DNA of 64,000 nt from Micrococcaceae bacterium RIT 802 (GCA_016892645.1 JAFEMX010000006.1:105600-169599), one strand, 5' to 3'; shown: positions 39,164 through 47,213, numbered from the stretch's first letter. Numbers and translations: made by a program. The notes: generated by a model not told the origin, from the sequence alone.

Positions 39164-40447
39164 ATGTTGGATCCAGACTTTTCCGGCCCGTCCGGCGAAC
39201 ACACCGGCCGCTACATCGTCGTCTTCGACGACGACGAACCGGACCCGATGGGCGTCCTGGCCAGCGGCGGCCTGACGCATATCGCCAACACCCGGGACCT
39301 GGCGGCCCTGGATACCGATGAGGCCCGCGGTGAGGCCATGAGCGGTACCGTCGGGACCTTCTTCGCCGAGCTGAACATGGCCGTGGTCACGGCAGCGGGC
39401 GACGAGCTGGCCGGGCTCCGCACGCGCGCTGTCGGCGAGGGGCCGCGCATGCGGTTGTATCCGGAACTGGTCCACCACATCATGTCCCCGACCGCGGGCC
39501 GACACCGCTCCGAGGGCGAGCAAAGCGGCCAGGAGCCGTTCGCCGAGACGGACGAATTCACCTGGGGGTTGCTGGCGACCCACGCCGCCGAGTCCCCGTA
39601 TTCGGGCAAGGGCATCAAGGTCGCCGTCCTGGACACCGGGTTCGACGAGACCCACCCGGACTTCGCCGGTCGCACCGTGGTCGCCAAGTCCTTCGTCGAC
39701 GGCGAGCCGCCACACGACGGGCACGGGCACGGCACGCACTGCATCGGCACCTCCTGTGGCCCTCGCCAAGTCTCCGGCGGACGTGGATACGGCATCGCCT
39801 ACGAGGCCGAGATCTACGCGGGCAAGGTGCTCAGCAACGAAGGCTCCGGCTCCGACGCCGGCATCCTGGCCGGCATCGACTGGGCCATCTCGCAGGGATG
39901 CGCCGTGATCTCGATGTCCTTGGGCGCCGACGTGAACGAGATCCATCCCCCCTACGTGGCTGCCGGCAAACGGGCCCTGTCGCACGGCACCCTGATCGTC
40001 GCCGCTGCAGGGAACAACGCCCAGCGCTCAGCCGGGAACCCGGGCTTTGTCGGCACCCCGGCCAATAGCCCGTACGTCATGGCCGTGGCGGCCGTCGACG
40101 ACGCGCTGGCGGTCGCCGACTTCTCCGCCCGCTCTTCCGCCTTGCAGGGCGGCCAGGTCGACGTGGCGGGTCCGGGCGTGGATGTGTACTCCTCCTGGCC
40201 GATGCCGAAGCGCTACAACACGATCAGCGGCACCAGCATGGCCACCCCCCACGCGGCGGGGGTGTCCGCGCTGCTGGCCGAATCCACCGGGTTGCGTGGC
40301 CGCGAGCTCTGGGCCGAACTGGTCCAGGTGGGCCAGCGGCTGGACGCGGCCTCGGTGGACGTGGGATCCGGCCTCGTCATCGCCCCACAGGCCGCGCCAC
40401 CGGACCCGCAACCTGCAGATCCCGGCCAAGGCGACGACGCACCGTGA
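39164..40447 (+). CDS. Subtilisin-like serine protease (S8) without signal peptide
   Basis: This 427-residue protease has the catalytic triad at about D157 (VAVLDTGFDETHPDF), H189 (GHGTHCIG) and S358 (GTSMATPHAAG), with the oxyanion Asn in AAAGNNAQRS. Residues about 15-105 look like an I9-type propeptide (GRYIVVFDDDEPD, then LNMAVVTAAGDELAGL). There is no hydrophobic signal sequence ahead of it, so either the enzyme acts inside the cell or export is non-classical. The C-terminus is short and Pro-rich. The ATG at 39164 has a TTGGAGGCA ribosome site. Its stop overlaps the next small gene (GTGA at 40444). Confidence 0.9.
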   Translation: MLDPDFSGPSGEHTGRYIVVFDDDEPDPMGVLASGGLTHIANTRDLAALDTDEARGEAMSGTVGTFFAELNMAVVTAAGDELAGLRTRAVGEGPRMRLYPELVHHIMSPTAGRHRSEGEQSGQEPFAETDEFTWGLLATHAAESPYSGKGIKVAVLDTGFDETHPDFAGRTVVAKSFVDGEPPHDGHGHGTHCIGTSCGPRQVSGGRGYGIAYEAEIYAGKVLSNEGSGSDAGILAGIDWAISQGCAVISMSLGADVNEIHPPYVAAGKRALSHGTLIVAAAGNNAQRSAGNPGFVGTPANSPYVMAVAAVDDALAVADFSARSSALQGGQVDVAGPGVDVYSSWPMPKRYNTISGTSMATPHAAGVSALLAESTGLRGRELWAELVQVGQRLDAASVDVGSGLVIAPQAAPPDPQPADPGQGDDAP

Positions 40448-40680
40448 GCACCCGGGTGACCGTCACGTTGACCGACGCGCAGGCCGACCGGGCCGAGGAG
40501 GCCGCGGGTCGCCTGCGCTCCGCCGGCATGGAGGTCGAACAGGTCCTGGGCTCGTTGGGCATGGTCACCGGGACCGTGGCCGACGAGCGCCGTGCCGGGC
40601 TGGAGGCACTGGACGGGGTGGCCTCCGTCAGTGTCGAGCGGGTTGTTCAGCTGCCCGACCCGGGGTCAGACATCCAGTAA
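40444..40680 (+). CDS. Small I9/inhibitor-like partner of the subtilase
   Basis: This 78-residue protein starts at a GTG overlapping the protease stop by 4 bases, so the two are translated together. The predicted pattern is beta-alpha-beta-beta-alpha-beta: TRVTVTLTDAQADRAEEAA, EVEQVLGSLGMVTGTV and GVASVSVERVVQLPD. That is the ferredoxin-like layout of I9 propeptides and free subtilisin inhibitors, with a C-terminal tail that could enter the active site. Similar small genes beside S8 proteases are sometimes labelled ketohydroxyglutarate aldolase, which the size does not support. The inhibitor or chaperone role is inference. Confidence 0.75.
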   Translation: MSTRVTVTLTDAQADRAEEAAGRLRSAGMEVEQVLGSLGMVTGTVADERRAGLEALDGVASVSVERVVQLPDPGSDIQ

Positions 40681-40744
40681 GCCCACGGCCTTCCGCATGT
40701 CGCATCGGGGCCGAGACGAAACCCGGTGCGGTCATGCCCCCAGA

Positions 40745-41323
40745 CTACCGACGTGCGGGGTGTCCCGCGGCCAGGGACGACAACGTCTCGATCAGCAGGG
40801 CGCGCTCGGCGACCTTGATCCGTTCGTGCAGCGTCTCCTCGGTGTCGTCGTCGAGCACTTCGACGGCACGCTGGGCCAGGATGGGGCCGGTGTCCACTCC
40901 GGCGTCGGCGATGTGGACGGTGCACCCGGTGACCTTGACGCCGTAGGCCAGCGCATCGCGGACACCGTGGGCCCCCGGGAAGGCGGGCAGCAGCGCGGGG
41001 TGGGTGTTGATGTAGGTGCCGTCAAAGGCGGCGATGAACTCCTCGCCGACGATCCGCATGAAGCCCGAGGACACCACGTAGTCCGGCTCGTAGGACAGGC
41101 ACTTCTGCGTCAGCGCGTGGTTCCAGGCGGACCGGTCAGCGTAGTCACGGAAGGGCACTTGGAACGTCTCGATGCCGGCGGCAGCCGACCGCTCCACTCC
41201 CCCGGTGTCGGCACGGTCCGCTCCGACCGCGGCGATCTCGATGTCGAGCTCCCCGGAGGCGACGGCGTCGATGACTGCCTGGAGGTTGGAACCGGTACCG
41301 GAGACGAGGACGACGATGCGCAT
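40745..41323 (-). CDS. purN: Phosphoribosylglycinamide formyltransferase
   Basis: PurN transfers a formyl group from 10-formyl-THF to glycinamide ribonucleotide in purine synthesis. It has 192 residues. The substrate loop VSGTGSNLQAVIDA, the catalytic region YINTHPALLPAFPGAHG and the Asp in DAGVDTGPILAQ are all present. The ATG at 41323 has a GGCAGG ribosome site very close to it. In related actinobacteria purN often sits beside purH; here purH lies about 7.5 kb away. Confidence 0.96.
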   Translation of the reverse strand: MRIVVLVSGTGSNLQAVIDAVASGELDIEIAAVGADRADTGGVERSAAAGIETFQVPFRDYADRSAWNHALTQKCLSYEPDYVVSSGFMRIVGEEFIAAFDGTYINTHPALLPAFPGAHGVRDALAYGVKVTGCTVHIADAGVDTGPILAQRAVEVLDDDTEETLHERIKVAERALLIETLSSLAAGHPARR

Positions 41324-41367
41324 CCTGCCAGTTTAGGTGCTGGTCGGCGCCCGACTAGGCTAAGGAC

Positions 41368-41772
41368 ATGCCTGCACCTGAAGAGGACGCCGCCGCGCGC
41401 CTGGCCGCCGTCAGCGGGTGGGTCCGCGCCGTCGTGCTGTTGGTCCTGCTGGCCTACCTTTCCTCGTCGATCGTCCTGCCGTGGAAAATCGCTTCCGTCG
41501 CCTTCGGCTGGTCCGGCGTCGTCTGCGGGATCGTCGCGTCCGTGAAGGTGCTGCGGCGCAAGCTCCCCGGGGTCCTGCGGATCACCGTCCCCCTGGCGAC
41601 GCTCGCGTGCCTGCTGTTCACCATCTCGACCTCGACCCAGGTCCTCTTCTACCAGCCGACGGCCGAGTACGAGCAGTGCCTGGCGGACACGGTCACCGAC
41701 CGCTCCCAGGCGCAGTGCAAGCATGACTACGAACAAAAGCTCTCGACCTTCCAAGGAGTCATCGGAACATGA
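41368..41772 (+). CDS. Small membrane protein, unknown function
   Basis: The 134-residue protein has three hydrophobic segments (about 19-37, 44-62 and 72-88) and a soluble C-terminus with YEQCLADTVTDRSQAQCKHDYEQ, whose two cysteines may form a disulfide outside the cell. The ATG at 41368 has a TAAGGAC ribosome site. It overlaps the following DinB gene by 4 bases (ATGA). No family recognised. Confidence 0.75.
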   Translation: MPAPEEDAAARLAAVSGWVRAVVLLVLLAYLSSSIVLPWKIASVAFGWSGVVCGIVASVKVLRRKLPGVLRITVPLATLACLLFTISTSTQVLFYQPTAEYEQCLADTVTDRSQAQCKHDYEQKLSTFQGVIGT

Positions 41773-42323
41773 GCCCCGAAGCACCCGCCCCGGACGACGT
41801 TCCCGGGCAGCCTGAACCGGACACCAAGGACTGGACGTGGACCATCACCCGTCGTTGCGCCGAATGCGGCACCGACGTCTCGGCCATGAGCCCGCAGGAG
41901 ATCGCCGCTGACCTCCGCGCGTCGTTGCCCCGGTGGGCCGGGGTGTTGCGCCGCGACCACGTGGCGGTGCGGAGCGAGCCCACGGTCTGGAGCCCGCTGG
42001 AGTACGCGGCCCACGTGCGCGACGTGTTCAAGGTGATGCACTACCGCCTGGACCTGATGTACATGGAGGACGAACCGACCTTCCCCGATTGGGACCAGGA
42101 TGCCACGGCACTGGAGGACGACTACGCCCACCAGTCGCCGCAGGTCGTGGCGACCCAGCTCGCCGCTGCCGGGCGCGGGCTGGCCGATGCGTTCGATGCC
42201 GTCCTGAACCGCGACCTGCACCGGCGCGGGCTCCGGGGCAACGGGGCAGAATTCACGATCCAGACGCTGGCCCGCTATGCGTGGCACGACGTTGCCCACC
42301 ACATGCACGACGTCGGGGCCTGA
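41769..42323 (+). CDS. DinB-family protein
   Basis: This 184-residue protein has the DinB/YfiT four-helix fold. The opening WTWTITRRCAECG is typical of the actinobacterial branch, followed by LPRWAGVLRRDHVAVRSEPTVWSPLEYAAHVRDVF, where the His in AAHVRD is a metal ligand. The final helix WHDVAHHMHDV supplies the other histidines. Relatives are metal-dependent transferases or hydrolases using thiols such as mycothiol. It is coupled to the upstream membrane gene. Substrate unknown. Confidence 0.85.
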   Translation: MSPEAPAPDDVPGQPEPDTKDWTWTITRRCAECGTDVSAMSPQEIAADLRASLPRWAGVLRRDHVAVRSEPTVWSPLEYAAHVRDVFKVMHYRLDLMYMEDEPTFPDWDQDATALEDDYAHQSPQVVATQLAAAGRGLADAFDAVLNRDLHRRGLRGNGAEFTIQTLARYAWHDVAHHMHDVGA

Positions 42324-42334
42324 ACCGTTCGGGG

Positions 42335-43699
42335 TCAGTCCTCCAGAACCGGGTCGCGCTCCAGGAACGGGGCGACCAGGTAGCCGATGATGACGCCGAG
42401 GCCGACCTCGCCGGCCAGCAGCACGGCGGTCATCCAGACGTTCGGTCCCAGCTCGGTGAGCCTGCCGATGCCCAGTGATCCGCCGGCCAGCCAGCTGCCG
42501 GCCAGCGAGACCAGACCGGCGACGGCGCCTATGAACACGCCCAGCAACAGGGTCGAGACGGCCAGCGCCGCCCAGCGGACCTTGAGGCGGATGGAGATCC
42601 AGTCCTCGAAGTGGTTCTCGCCCTCGCGCAGGAACCACCATCCCGCCAGGATGCCGGAGAGCACGGGCAGGAGCATGAAGACCCAGGCGGACCCGAGGTC
42701 GCCGGCCGGCAGGGCGCCGAGCACCGGCATCGCGGGCAGCGGGCCGACGGCTGTCCCCAGCGGCCCCAGCGTGCTGCCCACGCCCAGGGTGATGCCGCCG
42801 CCGCTGATCCAGGCCAGCGACCACAGCGCCAGGTTGGGGACCACCCCGAGCTGGGCGATCGTCAGCACGGCCCCGCCGATCGGTCCGGGCTGGAGCTGCT
42901 GGTAGATGTTCGAGATCTCGAGCCAATGCATGGCCAGGGAGGCCGTCAGGCCCAGTGCCGCCAGGCCGAAGGCCGCCGCATAGCCCACTAGTCCGGCACG
43001 GATGACCGACCAGACGTAGGAACCGGCCCACCGGGAGTGCTGGCTCGTCGTGGCGATCCATTCGACGAAGTCCACGCCGAACAGCCGCCCCCACGAGCCG
43101 GCCTCGCGCCGGACGCCGACGATGACGCCCAGCCCGGCGGGGATCAACGGGACCAGTGTCGCGGCGCCCAGGTTGACCCCGACTTCCTCGGTGGGCACGG
43201 CGAAACCGGTGACCAGTCCGACGAGCAGGTAGGCGCCGAGTGCCCCCGCGATGCCCTGCCACAGCTGGTCGGTGTAGGAGGCGCGGGCGATCCGCCGCCC
43301 GGAGCGCCAGGCCAGGAAGAACGGGATGAGGGTCAGCCCCAGCGGGATGAACGTCAGCATCCCGGTCACCACGGCCGGGGAGTCGCCGCCGGCTGCCAGG
43401 TTCAGTTCCAGCGGCACCCCGTGGATGAGCAGCCACACCTGCCCGCACATGCGGAACACCGAATCGAGGCTGCGGTGGGCGAATCCATCGGAGAACCAGA
43501 CGGCCATCAACGGGACGACGACGAGCGCTGCGGAGAAGAAGGCGCACTGGATGAACTCCAGGGCGCCCTGGAGCCAGAGCGGCATGGGGATGCCCTCACG
43601 CCATGATTCCCGCAGGGAATCGACGGCCGCGCTCCCGCGGCCGTTCGCCTTCCCCGCCGTCTTCCGCTGACCGGAGCCGGACTGCTGCGCTTTTTTCAT
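42335..43699 (-). CDS. Polytopic membrane protein, DUF6350 (PerM-like)
   Basis: This 454-residue protein has a basic cytoplasmic N-terminus (KKAQQSGSGQRKTAGKANGR) and about ten membrane helices with Gly/Ala-rich loops. It matches the actinobacterial DUF6350 family, which includes mycobacterial PerM, implicated in cell division and persistence. That family usually lies close to purN and purH, which supports the call. I chose the ATG at 43699; the frame is open to 43843 but that stretch is Arg/Pro-rich and unlike the family. The stop is 11 bases from the convergent DinB stop. Confidence 0.8.
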   Translation of the reverse strand: MKKAQQSGSGQRKTAGKANGRGSAAVDSLRESWREGIPMPLWLQGALEFIQCAFFSAALVVVPLMAVWFSDGFAHRSLDSVFRMCGQVWLLIHGVPLELNLAAGGDSPAVVTGMLTFIPLGLTLIPFFLAWRSGRRIARASYTDQLWQGIAGALGAYLLVGLVTGFAVPTEEVGVNLGAATLVPLIPAGLGVIVGVRREAGSWGRLFGVDFVEWIATTSQHSRWAGSYVWSVIRAGLVGYAAAFGLAALGLTASLAMHWLEISNIYQQLQPGPIGGAVLTIAQLGVVPNLALWSLAWISGGGITLGVGSTLGPLGTAVGPLPAMPVLGALPAGDLGSAWVFMLLPVLSGILAGWWFLREGENHFEDWISIRLKVRWAALAVSTLLLGVFIGAVAGLVSLAGSWLAGGSLGIGRLTELGPNVWMTAVLLAGEVGLGVIIGYLVAPFLERDPVLED

Positions 43700-43866
43700 C
43701 GTCTCAATCGTGCCACCTGGGCCGGCCGATCCGCGCGAGCGACGCGACCCGGGCACCGGGTACGACGGCGGCACGCACCCGGGTGCCCGGGTGCGGACCC
43801 GGATGTTCACCTTCCCGCCGCCACGAATTCGGCCCGGCATCATGCGGGCACCGCAGACTTTCTGGT

Positions 43867-45084
43867 GTGAGAGTCGTCGTGGTCGCAGAGTCCTTCCTTC
43901 CGCACTTCAACGGGGTCACCCACTCGGTGCTCCAGGTCCTGGCGCACCTGCGCCGGACCGGGCACGAGGCCCTGGTGGTCGCCCCGGCCGGCGGTACCGC
44001 CGAGGGCGCGCGTCCCGGGGAGACGGCGGCCCCGGGGGCCGGCATTGCCGGGGCCCGCACGGGCACGGTGCCGGGCACCGGCGTCGAAATGGTCGAGGGC
44101 TTCCCGGTGGTGCGGCTGCCCTCGCTGCCGCTGACCGGCTATGCGAACGTCCGGGTCGCCGCGGGCACCGTGGCGCGCATCCGCCGGCTGATCTCGGGAT
44201 TCGGCCCCGACGTGGTGCACGTGGCCAGCCCGTTCGTGCTCGGCTGGCGGGCCATCCAGGCCGCCGGGCAGCTGGGGCTTCCCCTCGTGTCGGTCTACCA
44301 GACCCAGGTGCCGGCCTACGCGACGCGTTACGGGGTGCCCTGGCTGGAGCCGGTGTTGTGGAACCACGTGCGGGCCATGCACCAGGCCTCCACGGTGACC
44401 CTGGTGCCCAGCAGCCATTCGCTCGGTGAACTGCAACAGGCCGGGGTGCCGCGGCTGCGGATGTGGCGGCGCGGCGTCGACACGCGGCGTTTCTCCCCCA
44501 CCCGGCGCGATGCCGCCCTCCGCGCCCGGCTGGCCCCGAACGGGGAGCGCCTCATCGGCTACGTGGGCCGCCTGGCCGCCGAGAAGCAGGTCGAGGACCT
44601 GGCCGTGCTCGCCGACCTGCCCGGGACCCGGCTGGTCATCGTCGGCTCCGGTCCGCTGAAGGAGACCCTGCGCCGGAGCCTGCCGGGCGCACATTTCGCC
44701 GGCTTCCTCGACGGCGGGGAGCTGGCCACGATGATGGCCAGCCTGGATCTGTTCGTGCACCCCGGTGAATCGGAGACGTTCTGCCAGACGATCCAGGAGG
44801 CCATGGCCTCGGGGTTGCCTGCGGTCGCCGTCGGGCGTGGCGGCCCGCTGGACCTCATCGACTCCTCGAGGACCGGCTGGCTGTACCGGCCCGAGGACCT
44901 GGACGGGCTGAGCCAGCGGGTGGCCGACCTGGCCCATGACGACGCCAAGCGCGCGGCCTTCGCGGCGGCGGCGCTCGCATCGGTCCAGTCACGCTCCTGG
45001 GCCTCGGTCTGCGACGAGCTGCTGGTCCACTACGAGCGCGCCATCAACGTCAAGACCCGCAGCCTGCACGCCCGGTCGGCCTGA
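43867..45084 (+). CDS. GT4-family glycosyltransferase (MgtA/PimB-like mannosyltransferase)
   Basis: This 405-residue GT-B enzyme probably transfers mannose from GDP-mannose to a lipid or glycan. The N-terminal half begins VVVVAESFLPHFNGVTHSV, with SVYQTQVPAYATRYG matching the MgtA group. The C-terminal half has GYVGRLAAEKQVEDLAVL and the donor-site HPGESETFCQTIQEAMASGLPAVA with the EX7E pattern. An Ala/Gly/Thr-rich insert (about 41-72) interrupts the first domain. The start is a GTG at 43867 with a GTGTGAG context and no clear ribosome site. It acts at the inner face of the membrane. Confidence 0.9.
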   Translation: MRVVVVAESFLPHFNGVTHSVLQVLAHLRRTGHEALVVAPAGGTAEGARPGETAAPGAGIAGARTGTVPGTGVEMVEGFPVVRLPSLPLTGYANVRVAAGTVARIRRLISGFGPDVVHVASPFVLGWRAIQAAGQLGLPLVSVYQTQVPAYATRYGVPWLEPVLWNHVRAMHQASTVTLVPSSHSLGELQQAGVPRLRMWRRGVDTRRFSPTRRDAALRARLAPNGERLIGYVGRLAAEKQVEDLAVLADLPGTRLVIVGSGPLKETLRRSLPGAHFAGFLDGGELATMMASLDLFVHPGESETFCQTIQEAMASGLPAVAVGRGGPLDLIDSSRTGWLYRPEDLDGLSQRVADLAHDDAKRAAFAAAALASVQSRSWASVCDELLVHYERAINVKTRSLHARSA

Positions 45085-45289
45085 TCCGTCGTCATCGTCC
45101 ACTGTTGCCCGCGTGGCACGACTCAAAAAGCCGTCAAGGCACACGGGGACCAGTTCAATGCGGTCCCACGGATATGCGGGCCGGAGACGGAGAGTCGAGC
45201 GTCTGCACCTCCCTCGTAGCCGGAATGCACGGTGAACCGGCGCATACCGCTCACGATGGTCGCCAGTTCGGTGTACAAATCATGCTTGA

Positions 45290-45541
45290 CCCGCTAGCGG
45301 CGGTGGCGAGACGCCACATGGTGGCTGGGCCGGAGAGGATCTCGATCGACCCCTCGAGGGACTCCGGGTCCTCGGTGGCGATGGGCACGGCCGACGGTTA
45401 GCCGTGCATGGTGGCCGACACGAATTCGTGGTGCTCGTTCACCCGTCCGACGAGTTCGGACCGGTGTGCCGTGACCTCGGCGAGGACGAGCACTGGCGCC
45501 GCCGGCCGATCGGCTTCGTACGGTTTCGTAGTACGATTCAC
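45290..45541 (-). pseudogene. Broken Phd/YefM-type antitoxin gene
   Basis: Read on the minus strand from a GTG at 45541, the frame gives LAEVTAHRSELVGRVNEHHE and TMHG, then an in-frame TAA at 45400-45398, then PSAVPIATEDPESLEGSIEI and LSGPATMWRLATA. The order and spacing match the Phd/YefM antitoxin family (LAEVKAHLSELV..., then HG.P.AVL.A.EDLESLEETI). The stop falls exactly where a residue is expected between Gly and Pro, so the gene is inactivated by a nonsense change. The 3' part fades after about 45290, and I see no intact RelE/Doc-type toxin gene after it (45085-45290 holds nothing recognisable). Confidence 0.75.
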
Positions 45542-45786
45542 GTAGGGAAGTTCTCCGGTCGACACTGCGCCACGGCGTCGACCAAAAAGACATCCAGCAC
45601 GTACTGCGGAATGCGATGGTTATCGAGGAAGTCGACGAAGAGCCCACCCGATATCTGGTACTGGGTCCGGACCGGACTGGAAAGTTTCTCGAGCTTGTGG
45701 TGATGGACGGTTCGCGTGGACCTATGGTCATACACGCGACGGCCATGAGGGCCAAGTACCGGTCTCTATTATCGAAAGGAGGGTGA
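45532..45786 (+). pseudogene. Toxin-like reading frame without a usable start codon
   Basis: This frame runs from just after a TAG (45529-45531) to TGA at 45784. It encodes YDSRREVLRSTLRHGVDQKD, then a RYLVLGPDRTGKFLELVVMD segment and VIHATAMRAKYRSLL, which is the layout of small actinobacterial toxins paired with ribbon-helix-helix antitoxins (BrnT-like or DUF4258-like). No ATG, GTG or TTG occurs before codon 29 (ATG 45616), and starting there would remove a third of the fold. It is therefore probably 5'-truncated, unless a rare start such as CTG 45565 is used. It overlaps the 5' end of the broken antitoxin on the other strand and ends 2 bases before the intact antitoxin. Confidence 0.6.
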
Positions 45787-45788
45787 AG

Positions 45789-46061
45789 ATGTCCACACAC
45801 GGAAATACGGCCGACGGCACTCCCATCACTGACGAGTTGGTGGAGAGGATGGCCGACGAGGCCCAGCATGGCTATGACACTGGCCAGATTCTGCGCAGGC
45901 GGGGCGGCCGTCCATTGATGGGATCTGCAGCTTCTTCGGTCGAGTCCGTCCGCCTTGACCCAGAACTCAAACGTGCCCTCCTGCTTCGGGCAGCCAATGA
46001 ACACATCAGCGTCTCCGAAGCCATTCGCAGGGCGATTGGTCAGTATCTGCACGCCAGTTGA
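45789..46061 (+). CDS. Ribbon-helix-helix (CopG-like) antitoxin
   Basis: This 90-residue protein has an acidic N-terminal region with ITDELVERMADEAQHGYDTG, a basic hinge (RRRGGRP) and a C-terminal ribbon-helix-helix (VESVRLDPELKRALLLRAAN and SEAIRRAIGQYL). This is the usual antitoxin layout: the RHH dimer binds the operator and the other half wraps the toxin. The ATG at 45789 has a very strong AAGGAGG ribosome site inside the end of the toxin-like frame. The gene appears intact although its partner looks damaged. Base composition here is lower in GC than in the flanking genes. Confidence 0.82.
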   Translation: MSTHGNTADGTPITDELVERMADEAQHGYDTGQILRRRGGRPLMGSAASSVESVRLDPELKRALLLRAANEHISVSEAIRRAIGQYLHAS

Positions 46062-46233
46062 GGAGAGTAGCCGTTCCGTTTCGCACGCGACACGTGTCAG
46101 GTGCCGAATTCGCGGGTGATCACCCACGCCAGTCCCGGAGAAGCGAGGCCTGGTGGTCGGCGACATGCCGAGCCGAGCCTTCGCCTCCGGGTCGGGGACG
46201 ATTGACCGCCATGGAGACAGCCACGCTCCATTG

Positions 46234-46269
46234 TGTGCGAATAACGCACAACTGTACGTAAGGCGTACA
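46234..46269. promoter_or_regulatory. Twin 17-bp palindromes: probable IclR-type operators of the shikimate/quinate block
   Basis: Two perfect palindromes stand in tandem: TGTGCG-N5-CGCACA (46234-46250) and TGTACG-N5-CGTACA (46253-46269), centres 19 bp apart, about two helical turns. The second arm pair occupies the -35 position relative to a TAGGAT -10 hexamer at 46276-46281 with 17-bp spacing. IclR-family regulators of aromatic catabolism (PcaU, PobR, PcaR) bind similar GTTCGATAATCGCAC-type sites, and an IclR gene is the third gene downstream. The remainder of the 276-base gap shows no gene. Confidence 0.7.
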
Positions 46270-46337
46270 CGGGTTTAGGATGGGACACAGGTCACCCCCA
46301 GCGGTGGCGGCGTCCCATCCCAAGCGAGGTTTAAGCG

Positions 46338-47210
46338 TTGAGCACCACGGAACAGTCCTATCTGGTCGGCCTGATCGGCGAGGGCGTCGAGCCCTCGCTC
46401 AGCCCGCCGCTGCACGAGGCCGCCGCCGACGCGCACGGCCTGCGCTACCTCTACCGACCGGTCGACCTGCTCACCCTGGGCCGCGACGCCTCCGCCGTCG
46501 GCGACCTGCTGCGCGCCGGACGCGACCTGGGTTTCAACGCCTTCAACATCACCCACCCGTGCAAACAGGTCGTCATCGACCAGCTCGACTCGGTCTCAGA
46601 CCATGCCCGCCGCCTCGGCGCGGTGAATACCGTCCTCATCCGCGAGGGCCGGTTCCATGGCGAGAACACCGATTTCTCCGGTTTCGGCTTCGCCCTGCGC
46701 ACTGGTTTGCCCGGCGCAGCCCTGGGCAGCGTCGTGCAGCTCGGGGCCGGCGGCGCCGGATCCGCCGTCGCCTACGCACTGCTCGACGCCGGTGCCGCTC
46801 ACCTGGCGCTGGTGGACACCGACGCCGCCCGGTGCGCGGACCGCGCCACCGCCCTGGCAGGCCATTTCCCGGATGCGGCCGTCACCGCCCACTCCCCCGA
46901 CGAGGTCCCTGCCCTGCTCGCCGCCGCCGACGGCCTGGTCAATGCCACCCCGATCGGCATGCACCAGCACCCCGGCCTGCCGCTGGACACCGCGGCACTG
47001 GAGGCCCGCCACTGGGTCGCGGACGTCATCTACCGCCCGGTCGACACCGAGCTGATCCGCACCGCCGCCGCCCGCGGCTGCCGCACCCTGGACGGCGGCT
47101 ACATGGCCGTCGGGCAGGCCGTGGGCGCGTTCGCCCACATCACCGGGATCGAACCGGACGCCGAGGCCATGCGCGCTCACTTCCTGGACATGATCGGACG
47201 GGGGCTCTAG
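46338..47210 (+). CDS. Shikimate/quinate dehydrogenase-like protein
   Basis: This 290-residue dehydrogenase has the AroE substrate domain (GLIGEGVEPSLSPPLHEAAA), the catalytic Lys in FNITHPCKQ and the Asp in ENTDFSGF. The NAD(P) Rossmann loop is LGAGGAGSAVAYALLDAG. LVDTD after the second strand suggests an NAD-preferring enzyme of the catabolic branch. It would oxidise shikimate or quinate to the 3-dehydro acid used by the next enzyme. The start is TTG at 46338 with a GAGG ribosome site. It is the first gene of the operon and the next begins 4 bases after its stop. A separate biosynthetic aroE is expected elsewhere. Confidence 0.9.
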   Translation: MSTTEQSYLVGLIGEGVEPSLSPPLHEAAADAHGLRYLYRPVDLLTLGRDASAVGDLLRAGRDLGFNAFNITHPCKQVVIDQLDSVSDHARRLGAVNTVLIREGRFHGENTDFSGFGFALRTGLPGAALGSVVQLGAGGAGSAVAYALLDAGAAHLALVDTDAARCADRATALAGHFPDAAVTAHSPDEVPALLAAADGLVNATPIGMHQHPGLPLDTAALEARHWVADVIYRPVDTELIRTAAARGCRTLDGGYMAVGQAVGAFAHITGIEPDAEAMRAHFLDMIGRGL

Positions 47211-47213
47211 GCC

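Noticed and set aside
40444-40680. The 78-residue protein as ketohydroxyglutarate aldolase, a label often attached to such genes
   Set aside because: It is far too short for the TIM-barrel aldolase and has no Schiff-base lysine motif.
41769-42323. DinB gene as an SOS-linked DNA polymerase
   Set aside because: The protein is the DinB/YfiT metal-binding four-helix family, not polymerase IV; the shared name is a coincidence of nomenclature.
45105-45401. 98-codon plus-strand frame in the gap after the glycosyltransferase
   Set aside because: It has no ribosome site and no recognisable features, and it runs antisense to the broken Phd/YefM sequence, which explains it.
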